Positions 14,082-28,000 of a stretch of DNA of 64,000 bases are shown in pieces. The notes under the pieces were generated by a model. That model was not told the origin of the DNA, made no database searches, and saw only the letters and a program-made list of their open reading frames with translations. The position numbers were made by a program, and so were the translations under genes. This DNA is from Onchocerca volvulus (lineage: Eukaryota; Nematoda; Chromadorea; Rhabditida; Onchocercidae): assembly GCA_000499405.2 (NCBI GenBank), contig HG738137.1, forward strand, positions 6,634,001 through 6,698,000, written 5' to 3'. Positions within the stretch are counted from its first letter, which is position 1. Each line of letters begins with the position of its first letter.

Positions 14082-17000
14082 TTAGAAAAAAAAAAGCATA
14101 ATAAAGAATTATTGCTATAGAATATGAGCAAAATCAGCAGAATTACTTTCTAATGCAATTGTAAAAAACTTTACATATGTTTTAGACAAGTTTTACTTTC
14201 TAAAGCTTCAATCTAACCAACGAATTTCTCTGAATAATATTATAGGAAATGAAGCCTAAAGTAAAGTGTTATCCTTAAGTCAGTTTGGTATGAAAAAAAA
14301 TATTTTTGAAACTTAAAAATTTGCTTTCATCCACTGTTTGGGCCAGTTTAACATATATGAAGTTTATAATTTTGGATTTGCTAAGCTAAGCATATCTTTT
14401 ACCTAGCCATCACTTCAATTTTTTCACATTGAGTTTGTAAGAATGGCGCTTCGTACGGGTAAAAAAGAGTCACTATTTTGGTCGGAACAAACGAATTATG
14501 GAAACCGAAATTTTGGTGAAATGTTTATAATATATAAATTAGTTCATTTATCATATATATATATTTACATATAATGTTATCACTGCCATATAACAAATTT
14601 ATGTCAAAATGTTAATGAAAAAAGATTGAGACAGCAGAATCGCAAAGTAATGTAAATTCTGATTTCTGCAAAAAAAGATGGAGCAAACATTCTTAACGCT
14701 GAAAAAGTGCAAAATATGTATTTCTAGGACAAAATTTGGCACAGTTTTTTTTCGATTAATGAACTTGAAATAGCCCGTTAATTAACGGTATAAAAAGTAC
14801 CTCAGTCAACGAAATGTGAAAAATTTATATTTATGAAGAAGTTGGCCTTATTGTTTTTCATAGTCTACCATCAGTTATATAGATAAATGATATTTTCTCT
14901 TTATCGAATAAAAGTCAGAAATTTGGAAATTGAAACCTCAAAATAGAATTATTTCGGTATGATTTGTTATAGTAATGAGGAAGTCAAAAGATAAAACTGA
15001 ATATCTGACAAGACTACTTAAAATGTTTTGAAAGAATTTCAAGATGACAAGAATTTAATTATTTCGTTTAATTTCTCGGTAGTTGCAACAGAATGTAGTG
15101 ATAAACAAAATTATGTAATAAAAGAGTTAAGGATAAGGAAAAAGGCAATTAAAAATTTAGAGAAAACAAATAACCTTCGCGAAGGCATAAGACGAAAAGC
15201 ACAAAACGTTTGTTCGGCAAATAGAATACGATTGATCGTTTCCTGAAAATGGACTATCATAAAATCAAAGCAAAAAAAAAATGTTTTGAAAGAGGATGAT
15301 AATCAGCATTTGATCATTAAATTTTGAAAAATGCTGAGAGATAATGTGAAATAGGGAAATTATTTAAACGTAGACTTCACACAACTAAAAACGCACAGCG
15401 AATTCTCAAAATACTCATTTTAGAAACTAACACACAAATTAAAATACACTAGCAGTAAAATGAAACAATGACAATAAGAAATTATTGAAAAATGATACAC
15501 AGGATTTAAACAAATTTAAACAAATTGCAACCACAGTACAATGTTCATATATAAACAGGGCGCAAGAAATGTATTTTGATTTTAATAACAACCGAAATTT
15601 ATTTTGATTTTATCAGTATGATATGATGAGAGACCATGTAGAAAAGATATTTTTCACCACTTCTCTTCATGTACATGAAAGGACTTAAAAAAATGATTCT
15701 ACAAATACAGATTCACAAGATCCGTCCACTATATTAATAATGTGAGTGTCTAAAAAATTTTAAAATCTGTGTTATCCGTAGCTTGAAACGAAATCAAAAC
15801 TTTGATTTGGCATGCCGATGGGAAAAACACAAGAGTGATTTCTTTATACATGTTTTGTCAATTTAATCTCCTCGATAAAAGTATTATAATCAAAATTATA
15901 AAATAGCAGTGAAAAAGAAAGCAAATTTTTTTTGATTAATGGTGAATAATTTAGCAATGTTCGGGTCAGAAAAAATCTCACCAAACTGTTTGGTAATGAT
16001 TGTTAAGAAATGATCTATCACTAAATAAATAAAAAGTCATATGTAATACGAAAACATAGCATAGCATATTCAGCATATTAGCATATTTAAATTGAAGGAA
16101 AATATTTTATAAGTTTCAGATTTGCACAAAAAAAGAAATTTTCAAAAGTTTGGATTGAAATGTCAATAGTTTATTGATTAAAGAAAAAAAAAATATTAGC
16201 AAAGACATATTAACGACCAAAAATTTTATGCAAGACATAACAAGTATTATGCCTTTTAAATCAATCCAATGATTCACTATAGTGATTAAAATTCGACTAG
16301 TCCTACCCGTCGTTTCACATTCGCATTTCCTTTTATTTTTTAGAAGAAAAATCTACGGAATATATTTCTTTTAAAAAAGTTTTTATTAATCATATTGAAC
16401 AGTATCAAAATGAAATACGAGATGTTGACTTAATCAGCATATCGAACCTCACATTCTTTATCAAATGATAGTCAGTTTCGTTAAAAGGATACTATTAAAG
16501 ACAGAAAATTAAATTTCTTCTCGATAATTAAAATATTTAAAGTAACTATGAAATTTAGAAATACTAATTCTTTAAGCATTTAATACAACCTGCTACACCT
16601 GGATATCGTAAGGTAAATGAAATCACCTCGTCTTATACATCAACCTATTTGTACTTCTTTCTTTCAAGGCTCATCTAATACATCACAACTAATCTCCTCA
16701 CATATGTACCTACGATATAATTATGTACCTGTACCTATGACACAAACAAACTTATTAAGCAGATGAATATCAATTCAAATAAATTATTATCAAAGCTGGC
16801 TTGAAATCGAGCAACCCAACAAAATTATGTTTGATTCGGAACAAAGAGAAGCTGAACTGAATCATCTTTGCAACTAATAGTATAGCGATCTACTTGATTA
16901 TTAACTGTTCCTATTTTGTCGAAAGTATTATGAAATGTTTGTGATCAGTAGTGAGATCATATTTTCTAAGTCATCCTATTCCAACAAATGATCTTAATAT

Positions 17001-20000
17001 TAGAATTATGAGAAAAATAAATATAATGAATTCAATAGAAAAGCCAACTTTTCAAGAGATATTTAAAGTCAAATATTCTAAAGTTTATAAAAACAAAACA
17101 ATTCTCCATAAAATTGGAATCATAATAAAGTAATTAAATCCACAGTTTCTAAATTTGAAGTCAAAACTTAAGAAATTGACAAACTTCCAAATATAAGGAC
17201 GGTTAAACCAGTCATAGCCAAATTTCGTATATTATTAATTGCTGCTGATACGAAATAATTCTCTTCATGCGATAGATGCAAAGATACCAGAAAAAAGCAG
17301 GACGAGGTCATCCACGATACGGATTTGATAAATGGAGATCTAATAAAACCAACTTTTGCGCTTCAGCTCTCTCTAACTCAAAGGAACAATCCATTATTAT
17401 AAACGACTATAACTCAAGAAAACTGCTTTTCATGGACCAGCTATGATCGACAGAACGCTTTCCCACAGTTCTGTTAAAGATATGGTGAATTGAATGATTG
17501 AACATTTGTGCATTCCTCTTGTAAAGCAATTCGGACGATTGTTATTCAGAAATTATAAACTGATGAACTACAAATGAATGTTCAAATAGCTCTCCATGTA
17601 AAATATGAAACTTAATCTTAATGCTTCTAAATTAGTTTGGCTGAGTATAAAAGACTAAAATCACCGACTGTTCAAGCAGCTGGTTGATAAGATGATTTAA
17701 TCACTGTCGTCACATTGTTCTTCAAAGAACAAGATTTTGCAAAAAAAAAAAAAAAATTTACGAATGAAGAGCTATAACAGCTCGGCCTATGTTTCTATGT
17801 TCCTGGAAAACAAAAACAAAAAAAAAAGACAAAATCATTGCAGGTTATATTATTAACATTTGATTCTTGAACTTATAACTTGACATTCTTTGTACAAATC
17901 TTCCAAGTCAGACCCAAAATCTAGCCCTGACGGTATAGTCTAAATTCAATCATATAACTTAAACAATTTCATAAGGCCAGTCTATTTCGTTGACTGGGTC
18001 TTGATGCATCGAAAGTTCTATGCTCGTAAACCATTATTCTCTCAATTTGCTCGGAATTCCTGGAAAATATCTGTTTCATTCCGCTTGAGCATCTCCCATT
18101 GTCAGCCCTCTCACACCGAATCCAATGTTTTATAGAAAATGAAATTTGAGAATCGAGAAAAAACAATATATTGAAATTAAAGATCAGAGGAACTGATAGA
18201 ACATCAACAATTTCGTAATAATGATGAATTGTTTCTGATATTATTGTTTTCAAATTTACTATAGCATCAAAGTCACTACTGCCAAGCAATAAGTAAGCAT
18301 ATTGAAGTTATTCAACACGAACACGATTCAGAAATTCAAAAGAGTGCAGCTTAACTCGCAAACTCGCAGAATGAAATAAAGATGGGAAAAGCATATTGCA
18401 CTTAAACATGATAAATACATTTCCTTCCTTTGCTCAGCACATATTCTTTGCTTATAAATGTAATCGTAATAAAAGCTAGTACGAATTTGTAAAAAACATT
18501 TAAAAAATTCCTGGATAATAAAACTATGTCATGTACCATAAATTTAGACAGAATTGGCAGAAGATATCAAACCTTCTGCGATCCTCTCTAAATTTGCAAC
18601 ATACTTTGTTTTCTGGATGACTTATTCAAAATTAAAATTATTCGATGATTCACTCCTCTTATTTTTTTAATTTTGCTGAACAAAGTCCGGAATACAAAAT
18701 TTTGCAAATAAGTTAATGCCAAATTTCAAGAAATAGAAAACTTTCCATTTCCTCGTTTTTTCCAGTTTCTTCAACTTTCTTACATCAAGTTATGCAATCA
18801 TTTTTTCACAATTATTCAATTTTGAGTAATCTAGTCTCAACCAGTTTTTTTTATATGTTAATATAAATTCTTTAAGTAAGAGTTTATAAAGATTTACGAA
18901 ATATATGACCCACAATTTGTAAATATTTTAAAAATTATGTCATCATTCTCTTGCTTATGATCTTTTTTTTAAATACTTATGCATCGATCTCATCATGGCT
19001 AAACTCTGATCAAATTTTTTAATGACTTTTTATTTTTGGTATCTATATTCTGAACTGATCAATGATAATTATCAATCTAGTAGTAGCGATTTCCAGCTAA
19101 GTTATGGTTCATTTCTCCACCCATTATTTTTCTTTCACTGTTCGATATGTCGATTATTTCTGCTCTCTTCCTTTAAGAATTAAGAAATCCGAGATCTATA
19201 GACAGTAAATTTTTCAGTGATGGCATTTAAAAAATTATGAGTTCGTGATCACAACCAAAAAAAATTGATCAACTTTTCCTGCTGGTATTAATAGTTATTG
19301 GAGGGATTTTAGCAATAGAAATCAGTGATTAATGAAGATAATCTATTCTTATTTTGATACAGATACCAAAAAAAAAAAAAAAAGGAAATATTTGAGTGTA
19401 AAATTCGAGACAGAAGAAGAGAGTGAAAATGAGAGGATCGAAGACTTCAAATTTTCTACAGTTAAAATCAGTATATAAAAAGCACTGAAAGAAAATAAAA
19501 TGTATATCGTGTTCAAATCGGAACACTTTTTGGGGATAAAAGCAAATTCGAGACAGTAAGAGTAGGGAAGTAAACAAGGAATGAGAGTAAACAAATTTCC
19601 TTGAATTCGAACAAACTGATGTTTAGGCGATTTGAAGTGGATATACAACGATGTTCAAATACAGTGGCATTCAAATAAATGAGATATCGAACAAATTAAG
19701 GGGAAAATAAGGATTATATATAAAATATGAGCAAAAACAATTTGCAGCATGAAAAATTGTTCATAGTATATAAGTGCTGTTAACACAATCCCTCTGACCT
19801 TTTCATCAATAAGCGACAATAATAAATCAACCAAAAGAGTAAAATTTGCAAAAAATTCGACCAATTTTCGAACAGCTGGGGACGCGAGCAAAACTACTTT
19901 AAATATCTAATTTGTTCATTTGGAGTATACAAGCAAAAACAATGCAGTACACGTGTAACACGCAAATGCAGGACAATCAGCACGCACGCACTTGTGGCTC

Positions 20001-21672
20001 GTATCGGAACGCGAGAGAGCTGCTGCATTTGCTTGGGTCATCGTTGTGCAAAAATCAATATCTCACATTAAAATACTTTACTGAGTGCATGAAATAAATT
20101 TTAAAGGGAGTTAAGCGAAACAGTTCTGAATTCTGAAGAGGCAATTCTGGAAGTAAAGGAGATTTTGACTTTTCATTGATTTATGAGTGAAAAAAATTCG
20201 ATAACTCGTAAAAATAAAAGTGCAAAGTAACGTGAAATTTAATTCAAAATTTAATTCTTTTTAGAAGCAATTTTATCGAAGCCTAAACGAATAAGGATGT
20301 AATTTAATGCAAATTTTGTTATTCTGAAGGCGAATTAGCAGCAACATTTAGCCAAAAATTGATATGCTTCGGAGAAAGACATGAGTGTAAAAATTACTGT
20401 CGCTTCACATTTTCTATTTTTCGTTTTAAAACAAACTTCAGAAATTTTCTCTGCTCACTAAATACTATATCTTTCAGTTTTTCAGTAAAAAAAAGGGCAA
20501 TTTGCAGTGAAAAATTCTAACTTTGACAGCTTGAAAAAACTACTGCTATTGCTTCATTGTTGATTTTAAGTTTTGATTTTCGTCGTTGCTTCATTGCTTC
20601 AGCTTCATTGCTGATTTCGACAATTGCATAGCAAGAAAGCTTCATTGGTCTGTGAGCAAAAAATTTTGATGATAATTCAGATTCTGGAGAGTACCAAAAT
20701 AGATATTCAAGTTTATATTTTCTACAATTTTCGCAATAGACGTACGTAAACGTAGCAAGTACTGTCATCTAAACTATCCGTAATAAATGGGAAAATTTTT
20801 TTAGTGAATGAATATTTCTATGACATTTCATAATGTCAACAATTATGTAGGCTGAAACTTTTTTTTTTTTCGGTGAGTCGTCAATACAGACTGATTTTTA
20901 TTTTCACAGTGATTACTAAGTTTGCTATTTTTATAGTCATTCAAATTCAAATTAGCACTGATTTATTCTGCAGAAATCTGATCTCTCAAGTTTGATGAAA
21001 TATCTTTTCGATTTGTTTGAAACTTTTTCGTTCATGCATTCCCTCGCCGTTTTACATTGTCCGATCAAACTGTCACGATGGTGCATTCCTACCGAAATTT
21101 CTCGTGAGAGAAACAATTATCCTTGAAATTATCGACAGTGCATTCTTCAGCGGTTTTAAAACCACGAAGTTTTTAATAACTTTCCAAGTTCAACGAAAGA
21201 AACCACATAATGTCTTTTCACCAGACAATAAAGTACGGTTGAAAATTTTCTATAAAAACTTGTTTATAATCGCGATCTTTCCTATCGAACGTCATTCAAA
21301 TGATATCGAATTTTACACGGTAATTTAGCCGCAGAGATTCCGTGAATAGTTCGAACTCGATGGCAGATATAATTTATCACAAAGAAAGTTTGTAGATCTT
21401 TTGAAAGAAGTATTGAAATTAGATTTTTCTTTTTTTTTTTTTTTTGATTTCTAACGATTTTAAATAGCAAATTTCTGTAAACTATTGCATGCAGATATTT
21501 ATTGTAACACTTAATTGACTTAATTACTGAAATCAAAAACTAAAATTACGGTCCATTCCTTTATATATTTTGTATTGGAGATAAATGAAAGTTATATTAT
21601 TGAATTGATTAAAACTGTCGTATACGAATACATGCAATAACAAAATATACACATTCAAAATTTTTTTAATCA

Positions 21673-21678
21673 TTTATT
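21673..21678 (-). terminator. Possible polyadenylation signal of the PTR gene
   Basis: AATAAA on the minus strand, about 365 bases past the PTR stop codon. It is a plausible poly(A) signal, but such hexamers are common in AT-rich DNA. Confidence 0.3.
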
Positions 21679-22042
21679 CCCGTAAGTGTATAATCACTTC
21701 GCGCGAAAAATTTTAAATGAAATATTACTGAAAAACAAACAAGAAAAAAAAAAGAACTTTAAAAATGGAATGGATATTCTAAAAGATCTGTTATTTGATA
21801 TGATCATGAAAAAGATTTCACAATCGTTAAATTAAGAGATCTTTTTTCTTCCAGAACTTTAAGGAAAAAGTTAATATTTTTCTGTAATCTAGGTTAAGAT
21901 TAGATTATTCTATCAGTTAATAGTCGGTTCGAAATCATTGATTTCAAAAGCAACAGTATGCATACTTTGCCATGAGTAATTTTCTTTAAACATTCATATT
22001 AATTAGTAAATTAATTGGTGAAAAATGAGAAAATATTTCATA

Positions 22043-25000
22043 TTATGAAGAGGTAGTGGCAGAATAGACAACTTTACGCCTTCGTAATCTTCTACAAAAC
22101 TGCGACAAGCGATCAACCAGTACAAGCATACATGGAATGATAAGTAAACCATGAAAAACGCACAGAGAAATACATAGTAGCATTGTTTTCACAAATACCT
22201 GAAATTGATGGAATATTGTATTTCAGGTGTAACAGACAACTTTTTAAGCTTAAGTTTCAAGTTTTTAAACATAGAAAGAAGCGCAGAATTTTCTTCGTCT
22301 AGGAAAGGTTTTTTATAATGCAGGAATTCATGGCCATGGATATATGGTCAAACAGATCAAGAGAAGGGTCTTAATGAGTGTGAAAGAATTATCTAATCAT
22401 TTTCTGTTTCTCTTTAAAGATTTTATTATCAACAAACCGAATGTTCGTTGCCTCACATAAATTTCAAAACTAAAATTTATGTAAAAGAAAGAAAAACACA
22501 CCTGTGCTATATAGAGATCTTTAAATAGAAGACCAAGCAAGCATAAACTTGTGCTTATGGATGCTTGCAATGCAGGAAGTGCAACCGAAGAAAAACATAT
22601 CCGTAATTTTTCCCTCATCGTTAGATGTTGGTTGGTTGTTGATCCTGAAAAATTGAACTGTCGACACTTCGAATTAAATTTGAATAATTTCAAGAAAATT
22701 GAGAATTTCCTTCCTCTTCGTTTTATTCATTCTTTCTGCTTGTAATTTAAGTTTTTACCCAATAGATGGTTTATCTAATCATAATTAAAATAATTCATGA
22801 AGCTAATACCATAAAATCATCTATTTTTATGTTATCAAGATATCAGAGCTAAGACTTAACTTTATTAATGTAGTGATAAGCAACATGAGCTGGTATATCA
22901 ACGCTGAAACCCATTGCAATTAATATTGCAGCCATCATGATCGGTTCCAAATTGAAGCCCATTAGAATCATTAATCCAATTATACCTTCAAAAGAAAACT
23001 TTTCTATAATTTCACAACTGAAAATAAACTTAGTGGTAAACATCACATGTCATTTGTATTAAATTAAAATAAAAAGTTATTTTGAAATTTCTAAAAGTTA
23101 AGTGAAACTTTCATTAGATTTCAACTTGTAAGAAATTGAGACTTATTCAAATAACAATAGAAAATAATTATTTACCGGTCATAATGGAAACGATAGCAGC
23201 CGATACAACAATCACTGTGAATGCATCGTATAAAAAGATAAAAGAAATGAATGCCATGCAAATTAATAAGCCTAGTGCTGATTGCCATGCATCTGTTGTC
23301 ATATTATCAATCAAATCCAGAAATATTGCATCATCCATGAAGACTGTTACATTGAATTCTCTGAAAGATGAAACTTCCTGCTAAGTTCTGTTTTGTTATT
23401 GTGATAATTTCATTATCACTGATATTACAAAGGGAATTGAATGCTTTTCAAATTAATCAATACATAAAAAGTTATATCAAGAGGGCGTCAAAGAACATCA
23501 TAATCAGCAATTAGTCAATCTTGGCCAAAGATTGTTATATTCCTTGTATTTAGAGGTAAAGATTCAAAATTTAGATGAATCAGATAAGTTAGTATTTAAT
23601 TATTAGAACATCCATTCCTCAATTTTTAAGTTCTTCGGTACAAACCTGTATTCATCTATAATGTTACGCCATTTATTTAACATAATACTTCTCTGCGGCC
23701 AATCCTTCAAATTTTCACCATAATAAGAGGTTGTAAAGAAGAATTTGATTAGGTGACCACTGAAAATAAATTTTTAAACCGAACATGTAAGTTGGAATTT
23801 GTTTCTGTTTTAGATAAATTAATGTCCGGATTTTGAGACATTTCATTCATCCGGCATGACATGATATAGATATGAAATGCGTTTTGTTACTGAAACGAAA
23901 GTATAATGAAAGCAGCATAGTACACAAAAATCTATCTGTAAGAAAATCATTTTCGCAACCAATGCACATCAAGGTTTTTCACATATTACGTAACGAAATA
24001 ATTAACAAGGAATTTAGAAAAATTTTAATACATAGAAAAAACATTCAATTAGAATTTGTTTGAATAATTATATAAAACTAATTAAAAAACTGAAGAAGGA
24101 GTTGCAGATTGAATTCAAATAAAATAAACATGCAAAAAGTTCAAAAAAAGAAATAAATAAATAAATAAGTAAAGATGAAGTTTAAAGGGATGAAAAATTA
24201 CGTTGCTTCATCGAGAATCACAAAAGGACGCCATTTTTGATATTCAGGCCAATTTAAAAATTCCGGTAAATCTTCTTCTCTGAATACAGCAGAATCATTT
24301 ATTAAATCTGAAATTTTGTGCATAAATAAATAAAATTCGAGATTTACTAAACAAAAAGCATTAGAAGAATAGGCGTTATTGTAATTTCGTTCATTATTTT
24401 TAGGATAATTAGCCTGAGAAAAGATTCACGCATACTTCACAAACACAAAGCCAGGACTGGAAAAAAAAACTTGTTGCTTTTGCAGAAGAGTACTAAGCCT
24501 GGCAAATATGTACAGACGTGAATTAAGCTTGGGAAATATGTATCAGACGACAAGTTAGCATACAGTTATCTCTTATTTATTATTATAGATGTTTGTTCCA
24601 CAAACCGTAGTTTTCGTCTTCTTCATTGAATTGTTTTTCATAATCGATGAAATCACGAATGAAATAATTGGTACTCTCCGAACTCCAAGAACCATCCATA
24701 TGTTCCAGTTCAAAAACCATTTGGTTAAGCTGCTGCAAGCGATACATATTTGACAAATTTCCGGGATTGTTCACATAAAATCGTATCAACGTATGCTCTG
24801 GTATTTGATATCGTTGCAATAATTCGTTCACCTGAACAAAAAGCGTTGAATTTTTCGAATTCACGCTATCATTTTATGATTATTTTTGTATGACAAGTGT
24901 CGGCGCAATGCGCAAGCGATCAATAATGCATGCTTTGCGCGCAAGTGATCAACATGCATTACTGATCGTTTGCGCATGTTTCCGAATATGATTGATTACC

Positions 25001-28000
25001 AATTTAATGCTCACTTGTAATTGGAAAACTAAGGTTGGTTACTTTCTGACTAATAATAAATTCATAGTTTTGTTATGCATTTCTTTGAACATTTCGAGGA
25101 AGAAAAGAAACCTTGATAAGTGGTGAATCCAATGGGAATAACTTTTCCGATTTCAATTCAATTTTCATTTGAATTATTCCCTGAAAAAATGTCAAAATTT
25201 GTTTTATAAATTGAACAACGCATAATATTCTGTCGCATAAAATACTATATGTGGTAAAAGTTGAATTAAATTAAATTAGCACAGAAAGTTTGATTAAAAA
25301 TTTAGAACGTACAAAAATTGAGATTATGATCAAAAGAGCCCATGAACAAAGTACAATAAAGTCAAAAAACTGATTGATGACCAGCGTGATATAGCTTTCA
25401 AGCATAGATTCACAAGTAATCTTCGTTCTTTCATGGAAATCATATGAATTCTAAAAAACATACGAATCATTGTTTTTAAGAAGAGGTAAAGTTACTATGA
25501 TTTTTTGATCTAAAATTCCTATTTTATGATAAGAAAAACAAGTACAAAAGATAAGTGGACAGATGAAGACAGACAAAGGCTACTGAACTTCCGCTAAAAA
25601 GGAAAGCTTCAGCGAACAAAAATTTTATCCTAATTTCTATCAACTTTTGATTCTGATGACCTTCATCTTTAATTTTATTTCCTCAATCCACATCCAAATG
25701 AACTGATTGGTGAAGAGAAACTTCACCTTTCCGCAATAACTCATTATTGTGTCTTTTTTCTCGTTGTCAATTTTGATTGAATGAATATTTTGTTGTTCGG
25801 TTGCTGCTTTTACTTCAAAATGCCCCGCAATACACATTATTGCCGAATAAAATGTTAGCTGAAAAGGTCAAAGATTACTCACATGGAAGAATTATTTGAA
25901 GTTGTTTATCATGTATTAAGAGTTGAAATCGCTAAATAAAGTTTGCTCGCCAAAGTCCCACCTAAAACTCTTTATAACTGAAGAAAAGATTATGGTAACA
26001 TGTTTTAACAAAGGATTTTATAGAGTTAATTAATAGTTTTCAATCTGTCCTTTGCTATAATTCATTATTTTCTACTTTTTCACAAGAAAAAAAAAAGTTA
26101 AAACTTTGAGGACAGCGTGCGACTTCGAAATATATTAAACAAATTTTTAAACTATTGGCTTCCATAATTTAAAGAAAAAAAACTTCAAAAGAAAATAAAA
26201 TCGAAATGTAAATAACAAAATGAAGATAATTCGTACTATTTCAAATTTTGAAAGTTTCTAAATGTACACAAGATGAAATTTAAATATGTGATATTTATGA
26301 AACATGAATGAATTGGCAATTTGACCTGATAAACATAATCCATCAAAATGGATGCCATATTGCCAAAGCATAATATCGTAATATTGGGTGAACCAGTAAA
26401 GACTCCAACTGCATCGGCCAGAATATTCGTCAAGGCTGATACCAGGATTGCAGGTCCAGTCTCTTCTAGTACCTGAAAATACCGATGTTTCTAGACTTCA
26501 CTCTTCTATATAATCGATCACTACAATTAGTTGTCTGTTTGCTGAGTTGACCAAAACAGTCAAGTTAATTAATTGCTTATGCAAATCTACAAAAAATTGA
26601 TTGATCACCAGTGCAAGACGATATGCGATGCAGTCGTTTTTGATAGGATGTAGATTACATTCTCTCGTGACACGCTGCCATGCATGTATCATCAAATAAG
26701 CATCGTCAACGCCTATCAAATAAATTTTGAGTAATTTGAGTAATTACATTTAAATTTTTGAATTAAGAAAGTTTTGTAAAATGTAAATTAATCAGAATTA
26801 TACAGAATGATGTTTTATGAATACAACATAAACAGAAAGCTTTATCGCGTTAGATTAAGACAAACTTTTGCCACCTAAGAATATCGAATATTCGAAATCA
26901 TAATTTTTATAACTTACCGATGGCAAGAGTAAGAATTGGCGTTACAGATAAGATGGCATCATACCGCACTCCAATAATTAACAATAATCCGATAGCTGTT
27001 ACATTAGCCATTAGAGGACAAATACAGGCGAAGAAAGCTAAATAGATCTGAAAAGTTAAACAAGTGATAAATATAGTTATCGAGCATCTTATGAGAAGTC
27101 TCTCTTATCCTGTCGAGACTAGGCTTCTGATAAATAAGACAGAATCATTGCCGCAAATTAAAAAACTGATTGCATAAAAATAGGCAAAATTCTTGATAAT
27201 TTCTTATTCTTCAATCATGACATCTTTTATTCACGACTTTTCAGCTTTTTTGTCATTATATCTATTATCATTCGGAGATTTCTCGTAATTATCAAACCTT
27301 ATAAGAGCTCATTTGTTGCATATATGTAGCGCTGATCATCATTGATATTGTTGTGCAAATCAACATGATACCGAAACCCAAAACCACATACGGTAATACG
27401 CTTAAGCCGGCACGCGACACCTCATAATTAATATAAACAATCGATGTCAGCAATACATGAATGTGCTTTGGCTTGTATTCACTAAAATTACATCATTTTT
27501 TTTTTTTTTTAAATCGTGACTTTCGGAAAGTCATCTTCTTCCAACAATTTTGAATTTAATGTTTTCCAATTTGATAACAACTATTCGTCCAAAAACTTAT
27601 TGAAATTTGCTTTTGATTCGTATAAATTCATGTAAAAATTGATAATGATTTACTTCATTCTCTCTGAAAAGTTCAATCCCAGTCATTATTTGCAATAAAT
27701 TTTCATAAAAGATGATTTTAGGATTAAGTTAAAAAAATCTTTTTTTGAAAAAATCGGCCCTATAACTTCCGATTTCCTTGAAATATACAAATTCACTGAA
27801 TAGTCAAAATCGAATTTTCAAACACTTAGTTGTAAATAACTGAAACAAATTAAAATATAAATATATTCAATAATCAATTATTATATTAATCGTGACTCAT
27901 CACTTATAAATTTGATCTTCCTATTCCATCATTAAGTACATTTCTGACTCTCACTTTGTCTCTCATCCCCCCGCTTTAATACTAAGACATTGTTACTCAT

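Larger units (their letters stand above)
6064..22042. other. Large gene-poor interval
   Basis: About 16 kb of AT-rich DNA with no exon chain I can support. Open frames here are short (up to about 108 codons), hydrophobic or low-complexity, and lack matching splice signals. The interval holds simple repeats, many poly(A)/poly(T) runs of 10-20 bases (for example 12634-12650 and 21427-21445), and two short tandem duplications listed separately. Small genes with very short exons, or noncoding RNA genes, could be missed by eye. Confidence 0.5.

Noticed and set aside
23136..23384. 82-codon plus-strand frame
   Set aside because: Antisense shadow of the PTR exon 23360-23176.
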